From JACMNW01 sp031413495 (lineage in GTDB: Bacteria > Pseudomonadota > Alphaproteobacteria > Rhodobacterales > Rhodobacteraceae), in assembly GCA_031413495.1 (NCBI GenBank), contig JANOFE010000054.1:1-5285 (forward strand): a stretch of 5,285 bases of DNA. Direction: 5' to 3'. Position numbers and translations under genes: made by a program. Below, piece after piece: positions 1 to 4,540 of the stretch. The notes under the pieces are model-generated. The model saw only the letters and a list, made by a program, of their open reading frames with translations, did not search any database and was not told the DNA's origin. Each line of letters begins with the position of its first letter. The stretch's first letter is position 1.

Positions 1-1
1 C

Positions 2-235
2 GGCTGGACCATCCTTGCCAGCCTTGCCCTTTGCGCGCCATTGGTGGCCTGGCGCGTCGATGCAATTGGCCCCCTCCCGATGCCGGTGTTCTGGCTGGAA
101 AGCCTTGCCATCTGGGCCTTTGGCGTGTCTTGGCTGGTCAAAGGCGACGCGATTGATGGGCTGATCAGCATTTTGCACCGCGACAAACTCGGCCCCAAAC
201 CCGGCGACACTGGGCATAATAACAGCGCGTCTTAG
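2..235 (+). CDS. C-terminal part of a multi-pass membrane protein (5' end outside window)
   Basis: An open frame enters from the left edge in frame 2 and ends at a TAG at 233-235, giving the last 77 residues of a longer protein. Two hydrophobic stretches are visible: one in the first 16 residues (G-W-T-I-L-A-S-L-A-L-C-A-P-L-V-A) and a second around F-W-L-E-S-L-A-I-W-A-F-G-V-S-W-L-V. A short hydrophilic tail rich in D, K, G and N follows (L-V-K-G-D-A-I to the end). This is the look of the final two membrane helices plus a cytoplasmic tail of a small integral membrane protein. The E-S-x-A-I-W-A-F-G-x-S-W-L-V-K-G motif recalls the C-termini of several uncharacterised bacterial membrane proteins, but I cannot name the family. 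A TTG at 41 could be read as a start, but the frame is open and hydrophobic upstream of it, so truncation by the window edge is the better reading. Confidence 0.7.
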   Translation, partial: GWTILASLALCAPLVAWRVDAIGPLPMPVFWLESLAIWAFGVSWLVKGDAIDGLISILHRDKLGPKPGDTGHNNSAS

Positions 236-293
236 GGCAAACTGCGGTTGCGCCAAACTGCCGGACCTAGGTGCTGGCGATATCGCGATGCCC

Positions 294-336
294 CGGACCG
301 ATTTGAAAACTCTGCGGGGCAGAGTTTTTCGGTCCG
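294..336. terminator. Interrupted two-tier hairpin, possible terminator of the upstream + gene
   Basis: The inner stem pairs AAAACTCTGC (306-315) with GCAGAGTTTT (319-328) across a GGG loop. The outer stem pairs CGGACCG (294-300) with CGGTCCG (330-336), with a 5-nt against 1-nt internal bulge. It sits about 60 bases after the stop of the left-edge gene. There is no T-run after the outer stem, but the inner stem alone is followed by T on the + strand, so it could work as an intrinsic terminator or simply stabilise the 3' end. Confidence 0.45.
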
Positions 337-460
337 TTGTTCAAAAGGCGGGACGCCGTTGAACAAGGGATGCGGGGCAGCAAACCGATGTTGGTAAATC
401 GGGGCGTGATTGCCCGGGTAGGTGCGCGACCCGCGCGCCTGCCCCCGGCGGGCAGTCGCG

Positions 461-488
461 GCCCGATTTGACGCGTGTCAAATCGGGC
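461..488. repeat. Perfect 12-bp-stem palindrome containing an FNR-type box
   Basis: GCCCGATTTGAC (461-472) pairs perfectly with GTCAAATCGGGC (477-488) around the loop GCGT. Its core, TTGAC-N4-GTCAA at 468-481, fits the consensus of FNR/FnrL-type anaerobic regulators (TTGAY-N4-RTCAA). No T-run flanks it on either strand, so it is not a textbook intrinsic terminator. It may be a bidirectional 3'-end hairpin of the two convergent genes, a repetitive extragenic palindrome, or a true binding site. The arms extend well beyond an FNR site, which favours an RNA hairpin or repeat. Confidence 0.5.
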
Positions 489-563
489 AACAGACCCTGA
501 TGTGTGTCAGAACTTCTCCCGCACAAATGGCTGTCTGGCAAACCTATGGTATCCACCTGTGCC

Positions 564-1025
564 TCAAACCAAATCCTTGCTCATATACACCGTAACCCCA
601 CCTTTGAACGGCTCTGTCCGGGTTACGCGGTAGCCAAACGATTGATAAAACGCCACATTCCCTGGCATCTCCTGCGCCGTTAACAGACGCATTTCAGCCA
701 AACCCAACCCTCGCGCCAGCACCTCGGCATGGGCCAACAACTGCCGCCCCAACCCCAGCCCCTGATGGCCGGGGGCGACGGCAAGGTTTTCAATGAACAC
801 ATGATCGGGATGCACGATCATCTCAACCAACGCTGCCATTTGCCCGCCCACATAGACCAGATCAACCTCATGCTCGCGCACCGCCAGATCATAATCCGCC
901 AGCATCGGCATCGGCTCGCGCCCCATCACCGGCACCCATTTGGCATAAGCATCCCGCACCAACTGCCGCACGGCAGGCACGTCAGATGGGATGGCACGGC
1001 GAATTTGGAGCGTAGGAATGGTCAT
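564..1025 (-). CDS. GNAT-family N-acetyltransferase
   Basis: This is a 153-residue protein of usual single-domain GNAT length, predicted to move an acetyl group from acetyl-CoA to an amine; the substrate cannot be told from the sequence. The N-terminus (L-Q-I-R-R-A-I-P-S-D-V-P, residues 6-17) is the usual first strand and helix. Residues 76-85 (V-F-I-E-N-L-A-V-A-P) are the beta-4 strand. H-Q-G-L-G-L-G (87-93), followed by R-Q-L-L, is the pyrophosphate-binding Q-x-x-G-x-G motif A. N-V-A-F-Y-Q-S-F-G-Y (123-132) is motif B, with the Tyr often used as general acid. It is probably cytoplasmic. The ATG at 1025 starts the family alignment at the right place, but no purine-rich Shine-Dalgarno precedes it (only weak ccctgat). 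It seems to be transcribed alone, convergent with the left-edge gene and about 250 bases downstream of the regulator gene. Confidence 0.88.
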   Translation of the reverse strand: MTIPTLQIRRAIPSDVPAVRQLVRDAYAKWVPVMGREPMPMLADYDLAVREHEVDLVYVGGQMAALVEMIVHPDHVFIENLAVAPGHQGLGLGRQLLAHAEVLARGLGLAEMRLLTAQEMPGNVAFYQSFGYRVTRTEPFKGGVTVYMSKDLV

Positions 1026-1164
1026 ATCAGGGGCTATTTTTTCTGATTTAGGATGGGTGAAGCCAAAATCATACTTGTAAAAACTCTACTGTAGTATTGC
1101 CAATCCATGTCGGTCTCATCCACCCTTAACTTGCCTACGCAAACATCTCGACCGCAGAACCCAA

Positions 1165-1194
1165 AAACCCTCTGATGTGCTGATCTAAGGGTTT
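1165..1194 (-). terminator. Weak candidate terminator downstream of the AraC-type gene
   Basis: AAACCCT (1165-1171) and AGGGTTT (1188-1194) form a 7-bp stem with a 16-nt loop. Read on the minus strand, the stem is followed by a run extending to five T (1163-1167) and then GGG. It lies about 85 bases after the regulator stop and ahead of the acetyltransferase, so it could separate the two units. The long loop and short T-run make it weak. Confidence 0.3.
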
Positions 1195-1278
1195 AATAGG
1201 GTCGCTTAACCCGCGCCAATTGGCTCATACAATCCTGGCGGAGGTTAGAATTGACCCGCAGTTCAGCCCGCTGGTCAA

Positions 1279-2169
1279 CTAGTCGACCCAACTGTGCTGC
1301 CGGAACTGCTTTGGGGTTTTCTGCAATCGCGCTCGGAACGCCCGCGTCAAATGCGGTTGATCCGAAAACCCGGTGTCGATTGCGACTTGTGCAATCGGCA
1401 TATTCGTTGTGGACAAAAGCTTTACGGCATGACGCAGACGACGGTCGATGACATAGGAATATGGCGTAGCCCCAGTGTGTTTCTGGAAGCGCGTCGTAAG
1501 TTGCGTCAAACTTAGCCCTGACGCTTGGCCGATATCTGTTAGGGAAATATCGTCGGAAAACGTAGTCTCGATAAAATCGATCGCCCGCTTCACCCGTGGA
1601 TCAACACCGCCTTCCGCCTCGGGAGGCGGCATTGCAACCGACCAATGCGAAAAAGCGATCTCCAGCGTCAGTAAACGCATCGTCGATTCAGCAAACAGGC
1701 GCCCCCGCCTTTCGTTTGGGTCTACTTCACGGCTAAGCATCGTGGCGAGATTGGCGAGGACCGGTCGCTGTGTATAGTGACTTGGTACCAGGTGGCCCAG
1801 CGCATACTTGTCCTTATCAAACTCTGGATGATAGGCCGAGAACGCGGCAGAATCAAACTCAAGCGTTATATTCTGCTGACCTTCATCTTTCACTGTCCAA
1901 GCTAATTGAACTTCAATTCCGGGTGGCAGCAGGCAAACATCACCTCTCTCTGTTGGTGCTTCATCAAGAGTGCCGTCCATGCGTGTTAGGTGTTGTAAAG
2001 TTCCTGAAAGATCAACAACCAACCCATTCCTGTTGGTCGCGGTGAATGTCACATCACTGGACATTTCCGACAGTAATCCAACGCGAAAATAGTCTCCCTC
2101 ATACTTGCGAAAGGCTATTTCTGGATCGAAATCATGATATTCCTGCAATGACTTAAATCGTTTGTGCAT
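1279..2169 (-). CDS. AraC/XylS-family transcriptional regulator
   Basis: This 296-residue DNA-binding regulator has the standard AraC size and layout. The N-terminal half (about 15-180) is a cupin-like ligand-sensing and dimerisation domain, with R-G-D-V-C-L-L-P-P-G at 75-84 as the typical turn. The C-terminal 100 residues hold two helix-turn-helix units: the first around 209-229 (S-L-T-D-I-G-Q-A-S-G-L-S), the second around 258-280 (P-I-A-Q-V-A-I-D-T-G-F-S-D-Q-P-H-L), running into the family signature R-A-F-R-A-R-L-Q-K-T-P-K-Q-F-R. I chose the ATG at 2169 because GGTGAAGG lies just upstream at the right spacing. An earlier in-frame ATG at 2280 would add 37 Cys-rich residues unlike the family. 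The ligand and targets are unknown. Its base composition is lower in GC than the SPFH and ParB-like genes, and no obvious target gene adjoins it. Confidence 0.9.
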   Translation of the reverse strand: MHKRFKSLQEYHDFDPEIAFRKYEGDYFRVGLLSEMSSDVTFTATNRNGLVVDLSGTLQHLTRMDGTLDEAPTERGDVCLLPPGIEVQLAWTVKDEGQQNITLEFDSAAFSAYHPEFDKDKYALGHLVPSHYTQRPVLANLATMLSREVDPNERRGRLFAESTMRLLTLEIAFSHWSVAMPPPEAEGGVDPRVKRAIDFIETTFSDDISLTDIGQASGLSLTQLTTRFQKHTGATPYSYVIDRRLRHAVKLLSTTNMPIAQVAIDTGFSDQPHLTRAFRARLQKTPKQFRQHSWVD

Positions 2170-2197
2170 GCCTTCACCCCACTGATTGCAGTGAAAA

Positions 2198-2203
2198 ATT
2201 ATG
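2198..2203 (-). promoter_or_regulatory. Candidate -10 element of the AraC-type gene
   Basis: On the minus strand CATAAT (five of six matches to TATAAT) lies about 29 bases before the ATG at 2169, with T-rich flanks. No good -35 hexamer stands 16-18 bases upstream, as expected for an activator-dependent or self-regulated promoter. A CACTG/CAGTG mini-hairpin (2180-2193) would sit at the very start of the transcript, next to the ribosome site. Confidence 0.3.
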
Positions 2204-2231
2204 CAAAAACACGCGTTCTTTAAAGCCGTTG

Positions 2232-2260
2232 CACAACAGTGTGATACATTGCAGGTTGTG
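2232..2260. promoter_or_regulatory. CACAAC/GTTGTG inverted repeat upstream of the AraC-type gene
   Basis: CACAAC (2232-2237) and GTTGTG (2255-2260) form a 6-bp inverted repeat with a 17-base spacer, 60-90 bases upstream of the regulator start. The position, just upstream of the candidate -10, suits an autoregulatory operator, but the arms are short and this is inference. Confidence 0.2.
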
Positions 2261-2293
2261 GGGTAACGGACGTGTGACATGCGTTCAAAAAAG

Positions 2294-2313
2294 TATTCAC
2301 GTCAGCGTGAATA
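2294..2313. promoter_or_regulatory. Operator-like perfect inverted repeat TATTCACG-N4-CGTGAATA
   Basis: Eight-base arms TATTCACG (2294-2301) and CGTGAATA (2306-2313) flank TCAG. The size, close spacing and AT-rich outer arms are typical of operators for dimeric helix-turn-helix repressors such as the TetR family. It lies 125 bases upstream of the AraC-type start and 5 bases before an ATG on the + strand (2319). A poor + strand promoter (TTCAAA with TGAATA) would overlap it. The protein that binds is not encoded in the window unless it is the AraC-type regulator itself. Confidence 0.45.
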
Positions 2314-2318
2314 AAGAA

Positions 2319-2423
2319 ATGGCGCGAGCAAGCTCTTTTCCCAAAATTCATTGTTTTCTTGGTCGTCGACTTTGTAACGATAGTCTCAAAAACATCGTAC
2401 TACGCAAAAGTGAAAGAGTGTAA
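2319..2423 (+). pseudogene. Doubtful 34-codon ORF just after the operator-like repeat, possible gene remnant
   Basis: The ATG at 2319 opens a 34-codon frame ending in TAA (2421-2423), immediately right of the inverted repeat at 2294-2313. The first residues, M-A-R-A-S-S-F, resemble the N-termini of some TetR-family repressors (M-A-R-x-x-S-F-D), which often repress themselves through exactly this kind of operator. The remaining residues show no helix-turn-helix, and AAAGAA is a poor ribosome site. It may be the decayed or truncated start of a lost repressor gene, or just chance. A real small protein cannot be excluded. Confidence 0.15.
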
Positions 2424-2439
2424 CATTTCAGAAAGGCAG

Positions 2440-2470
2440 AAAAACCAACCCCTTCAGATACATGGTTGGT
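2440..2470 (-). terminator. Second terminator-like hairpin, reading left
   Basis: ACCAACC (2444-2450) and GGTTGGT (2464-2470) form a 7-bp stem with a 13-base loop. On the minus strand the stem is followed by TTTTT (2440-2444, overlapping the stem's last base). It lies about 50 bases beyond the strong terminator at 2516-2545 and could be a backup terminator, or the end of a short transcript starting between the two. Confidence 0.4.
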
Positions 2471-2515
2471 GCGTTCTCTGTAACAACTTCGCCAGGAAAC
2501 TGCTTTTTGAAAATG

Positions 2516-2545
2516 AAAAACCCCCAACTCGATCAGAGTTGGGGG
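2516..2545 (-). terminator. Strong Rho-independent terminator of the 85-residue exported-protein gene
   Basis: CCCCCAACTC (2521-2530) pairs perfectly with GAGTTGGGGG (2536-2545) around a 5-base loop. On the minus strand the G-rich arm is followed directly by TTTTT (2516-2520) and further T-rich sequence. It begins about 40 bases after the stop codon at 2588. It is the clearest intrinsic terminator in the window and shows that the small gene is transcribed leftward and ends there, separate from the AraC-type gene. Confidence 0.88.
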
Positions 2546-2587
2546 AAATACGATATCAGAAATAAATCAAGAACGACGCGATGGCCT

Positions 2588-2845
2588 TTAGCGTCTTAGT
2601 GCAGCCTCGATTGCCGCCTTTTTGTCAGCTTCGTTGTTTGAACCTGTCATGGCGCCGTTAATCTCTGCCAACTGGCTCAGAGTCAACGTCATCACGTCGA
2701 ACTCGATACCATACTTCATAAGCGCACGTTCAGCAGATGTCTCCAGCATAGAGAGGCCCGCACTCATTTCCATTACGTCTTTGTCTTGTGCAATCGCAGC
2801 TGTCGTTGACAGTGCAAGAAGCGTAGCCAAAATAATCGAACGCAT
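2588..2845 (-). CDS. Small exported protein of unknown function (85 residues)
   Basis: The product starts with a clear Sec signal peptide: M-R-S-I-I-L, a hydrophobic core to about residue 13, then T-T-A-A-I-A with likely cleavage after Ala19 before Q-D-K-D. The mature chain of about 66 residues has no cysteine and no further membrane segment, and looks alpha-helical, with M/L/A-rich stretches (V-M-E-M-S-A-G-L-S-M-L-E) and a charged C-terminal helix (E-A-D-K-K-A-A-I-E-A-A-L-R-R). It should be a free periplasmic protein. I do not recognise the family. Gene status is well supported by an AAAGGA ribosome site 6 bases before the ATG, a plausible promoter and a strong terminator just downstream. 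It stands alone between two long non-coding gaps, so the neighbours give no clue to its job. It is less GC-rich than the SPFH and ParB-like genes. Confidence 0.82.
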   Translation of the reverse strand: MRSIILATLLALSTTAAIAQDKDVMEMSAGLSMLETSAERALMKYGIEFDVMTLTLSQLAEINGAMTGSNNEADKKAAIEAALRR

Positions 2846-2865
2846 TGATAGTCCTTTCAGATTTC

Positions 2866-2894
2866 ATTGTCAGAAGTTAAACTAGCATCGACAA
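2866..2894 (-). promoter_or_regulatory. Candidate sigma-70-type promoter of the small exported-protein gene
   Basis: On the minus strand TTGTCG (2894-2889) and GACAAT (2871-2866) are separated by exactly 17 bases and lie 21 bases upstream of the ATG at 2845. The -10 matches four of six consensus bases and the -35 keeps TTG. A start near 2859 would give a short leader containing the AAAGGA ribosome site. Confidence 0.35.
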
Positions 2895-3048
2895 CGGGCG
2901 ATCAAAAAATTGTACTCGAATACACAATTCTCTACACCACAATGACACCGTCAAATCGAACACTCGACTAACGCATTCAATGTGCATCGAATCACGACCA
3001 CTGTTCAGCTTAGGAAGAGTCGCAGAATAGGGGGGCATGTTATTGTTG

Positions 3049-3065
3049 AATATACCCGGTATATT
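3049..3065. promoter_or_regulatory. Operator-like palindrome AATATACC-C-GGTATATT
   Basis: Perfect 8-base arms (3049-3056 and 3058-3065) flank a single central C. The size and AT-rich outer half-sites resemble operators of small winged-helix repressors (ArsR or MarR type) or similar dimers. It lies about 200 bases upstream of the small exported-protein gene on the minus strand, too far for a simple operator of the promoter proposed near 2870 and with no + strand gene after it, so its target is unknown. Confidence 0.4.
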
Positions 3066-3090
3066 GAAGAATACCGCGAAAATCGACCCC

Positions 3091-3115
3091 CGCCGGTTAC
3101 CCGCAACCACCGGCG
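3091..3115. repeat. 7-bp GC-rich hairpin
   Basis: CGCCGGT (3091-3097) pairs perfectly with ACCGGCG (3109-3115) around an 11-base loop. No T-run follows on either strand, so it is not an obvious intrinsic terminator. It lies 25 bases right of the palindrome at 3049-3065. Confidence 0.35.
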
Positions 3116-3156
3116 CTCCTCATCTGTACAGAGAGGTTGATTGTTGAAAGCAAGCA

Positions 3157-3233
3157 TAGGGTGGCTGAAACCAACGCGGATTTGTCAATCATTTGAAAAT
3201 GCCAAGGGAAGAACGTCGGCTTCACTCACCCTA
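3157..3233. repeat. Imperfect 20-nt inverted repeat enclosing a hairpin; possible miniature element or structured 3' end
   Basis: Positions 3157-3176 pair with 3214-3233 across 20 positions with three mismatches and one G-T pair; the outer arms TAGGGTG and CACCCTA match perfectly. The 37-base interior holds its own small stem, CATTT (3190-3194) with AAATG (3197-3201). It begins 17 bases after the stop codon of the NfeD-like gene, so in that transcript it would fold at the 3' end, although no T-run follows. No clear target-site duplication flanks it. It could be a Rho-independent-like processing hairpin, a repetitive extragenic element or a small non-autonomous mobile relic. Confidence 0.4.
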
Positions 3234-3249
3234 AGGCGCGCCAGCGGAC

Positions 3250-3516
3250 TTACTCATTAATATCCTTATCCCACAACTTCACGTCCCCGCCGCGTGCGCC
3301 AAACATCCGGCGCAGCAAGAACCAAGCCGCCAGCGACGCGAGCGCAAAGGCCAGCACCAAAAGCGGTACATTCGCCCCCAGCACCCCAATGCCAACCAGC
3401 ACTCCCGTGATCACCGCCCCAATGGCGAAGCCCAAGAATATGAACCCCGGCAGCAGCACCTCAATCACGCCAAGCGCGAAGCCTGCAACCACCCAAACCC
3501 ACCATGTGGCCCACAT
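3250..3516 (-). CDS. Short NfeD-like membrane protein, partner of the SPFH protein
   Basis: This 88-residue protein is mostly membrane: helices at about 4-22, 25-46 and 50-68, then a basic R-R-M-F-G-A-R and a short polar tail ending D-K-D-I-N-E. The I-E-V-L-L-P-G-F-I-F-L-G-F-A-I-G-A turn between helices 1 and 2 is the hallmark of NfeD/YbbJ proteins, which pair with SPFH/stomatin proteins in the inner membrane. Full short NfeD proteins (about 140-150 residues) carry a C-terminal OB-fold after the helices; here it is absent, and the gene ends cleanly. I believe such OB-less forms are normal in Rhodobacterales rather than truncations. The ATG at 3516 is preferred: AAGGGG stands 6 bases before it, and it overlaps the upstream TGA by one base (TGATG), implying translational coupling. 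A GTG at 3519 is the alternative start. Confidence 0.85.
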   Translation of the reverse strand: MWATWWVWVVAGFALGVIEVLLPGFIFLGFAIGAVITGVLVGIGVLGANVPLLVLAFALASLAAWFLLRRMFGARGGDVKLWDKDINE

Positions 3517-4397
3517 CACACACGCCCCTTCAGCATCTTGAACGCATCACCAAACGCATCCAGCGCCTGAGCCGGTACGATGATCATCTGCTTGCCAGAC
3601 CCTTGGCCAACTGCCGTCAACGCCTCTACCTGCTTCAGCGCCACTTGGTATTGCGCGGCCTCGATCCCGTTCGCCTTGATAGCTTCCGCAATCACACCCG
3701 TCGCATAGGCCTCAGCATCCGCCAGAATACGCCGCGCCTTGGATTCCTGTTCTGCCGCGTACAATTCTGCGTCGGCGTTCAATTCCACCGCCCGCTTCTT
3801 GCCCTCGGCCTCCGTCACCTGCGCCCGCCGCGCCCGCTCTGCGTTCAGCTGCTGCAACATCGCCGTCCGTGTGGCTTCATCCAGATTAACATCCAGAATC
3901 TCCGCCCGCGTCACCTCGATGCCCCAGTCATCGACCAGAAGCCGCACCTGTTCGCGGATATTTGCCGCCACTTCCGCCCGGTTCGATTGCACCTGATCCA
4001 GCTCCATCTTGCCGATCTGCCCGCGCACAATCCCCGCCACCGTCGTCGCAATCGCCGCATCCACATCGCGGATCCGGTACACCGTCTTTTCCGGCTCGGT
4101 AATCCGGTAAAACACGCTCGTCTCCACCTTCACCAGCACGTTATCGGTGGTAATCGCGTCCTGCTGCGCCGTCGGCAACTGCCGCTCCAGGATCGAGATT
4201 TTATGCGCAATCCGGTCCAGAAACGGCACCACAAAGTTGATCCCCGGCCCCAATACCGACCGCAACCGGCCAAACCGCTCCACTACATGCTTTTCCGATT
4301 GCGGCACAATCCGCACCCCCAAAAGAATGCAAACGATAATGAAGGCCGCAATCACCAAGTAAACGAGATTGGCACCCAAAAACTGCCCGATATCCAT
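3516..4397 (-). CDS. qmcA: SPFH/stomatin-family membrane protein, QmcA type
   Basis: This 293-residue protein has the size and order of E. coli QmcA. An N-terminal membrane anchor spans about 10-28. The SPFH (band 7) domain follows from about 31 to 190, with P-Q-S-E-K-H-V-V-E-R-F-G-R (32-44), G-P-G-I-N-F-V-V-P-F-L-D-R-I (50-63) and G-I-E-V-T-R-A-E-I-L-D-V (159-170) as family landmarks. An Ala/Glu/Arg-rich coiled coil covers about 185-245, and a hydrophobic tail follows (I-I-V-P-A-Q-A-L-D-A-F). Such proteins form large ring or cage oligomers in the membrane, are linked to membrane microdomains and to the FtsH protease, and pair with NfeD proteins, as the overlapping downstream gene shows. I prefer the ATG at 4397, preceded by GGGGAA at proper spacing; a TTG one codon earlier (4400) is possible. 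It is divergent from the ParB-like gene across 143 bases. Confidence 0.92.
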   Translation of the reverse strand: MDIGQFLGANLVYLVIAAFIIVCILLGVRIVPQSEKHVVERFGRLRSVLGPGINFVVPFLDRIAHKISILERQLPTAQQDAITTDNVLVKVETSVFYRITEPEKTVYRIRDVDAAIATTVAGIVRGQIGKMELDQVQSNRAEVAANIREQVRLLVDDWGIEVTRAEILDVNLDEATRTAMLQQLNAERARRAQVTEAEGKKRAVELNADAELYAAEQESKARRILADAEAYATGVIAEAIKANGIEAAQYQVALKQVEALTAVGQGSGKQMIIVPAQALDAFGDAFKMLKGRV

Positions 4398-4540
4398 CAA
4401 AATTCCCCATCCAATACCAGCCTGAAGCGGCCCCGCCCCAGATGTGCCCCGAACGCCCCCTCAAATCAACCCCGCACGCCCCGTTAACCACGCGCACACC
4501 CGCCCCGGCCACCCTCAGCCAATCCCTGAAAGGCCGCACT
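4398..4540. other. Short GC-rich divergent intergenic region
   Basis: This 143-base region separates the starts of the SPFH operon (-) and the ParB-like gene (+) and should hold both promoters. Only the two ribosome sites are clear: GGGGAA for the SPFH gene and GAAAGG at 4528-4533 for the ParB-like gene. I see no good -10/-35 pair on either strand. The + frame of the ParB-like gene stays open upstream to an ATG at 4442. Confidence 0.5.

Larger units (their letters stand above)
236..563. other. Gene-free convergent gap rich in palindromes
   Basis: This 328-base gap lies between two convergent genes, the membrane protein on + and the acetyltransferase on -. I see no convincing gene in it. The 71-codon minus-strand frame (341-556, GTG start) has no ribosome site and a composition set by the hairpins. 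The gap is full of dyad symmetry: an interrupted hairpin at 294-336, a CCGAT/ATCGG hairpin at 385-402, a CTGCCC/GGGCAG hairpin at 439-455 flanked by cgcga/tcgcg, and a perfect 12-bp stem at 461-488. The 7-mer CCGATTT or its complement occurs four times (298, 396, 463, 480). The structures may terminate transcription from both sides. Confidence 0.6.
2846..3249. other. Gene-free gap with clustered inverted repeats
   Basis: This 404-base stretch lies between the small exported-protein gene and the end of the SPFH/NfeD operon. The only sizeable frame (2877-3110 minus, GTG start) lacks a ribosome site and any recognisable domain. No tRNA fold is evident. It holds the candidate promoter near 2870, a perfect 8-1-8 palindrome at 3049-3065, a 7-bp GC hairpin at 3091-3115, a TCTGTACAGA palindrome at 3123-3132, and a 77-base imperfect inverted repeat at 3157-3233. 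The left part is AT-richer than the coding flanks. Confidence 0.55.

Noticed and set aside
277..286. 10-base palindrome GCGATATCGC
   Set aside because: Palindromes of this length are expected several times by chance in a window this size, and it has no supporting context.
341..556. 71-codon minus-strand frame in the convergent gap
   Set aside because: It has a GTG start without a ribosome site, a composition dictated by the hairpins, and no recognisable domain.
1193..1209. TTAA-N9-TTAA resembling a CtrA cell-cycle site
   Set aside because: The CtrA consensus has a 7-base spacer; here it is 9, and no gene starts nearby.
2170..2280. N-terminal extension of the AraC-type regulator to the ATG at 2280
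   Set aside because: The extra 37 residues are Cys-rich and unlike the family, and the strong ribosome site GGTGAAGG points to the ATG at 2169.
2877..3110. 77-codon minus-strand frame upstream of the exported-protein gene
   Set aside because: It has a GTG start with no ribosome site, it overlaps the candidate promoter and palindromes, and the protein resembles nothing.
3504..4487. 327-codon + strand frame opposite the SPFH gene
   Set aside because: It is a His/Arg/Pro-rich shadow of the GC-rich SPFH gene on the other strand, which has clear domains and ribosome site.
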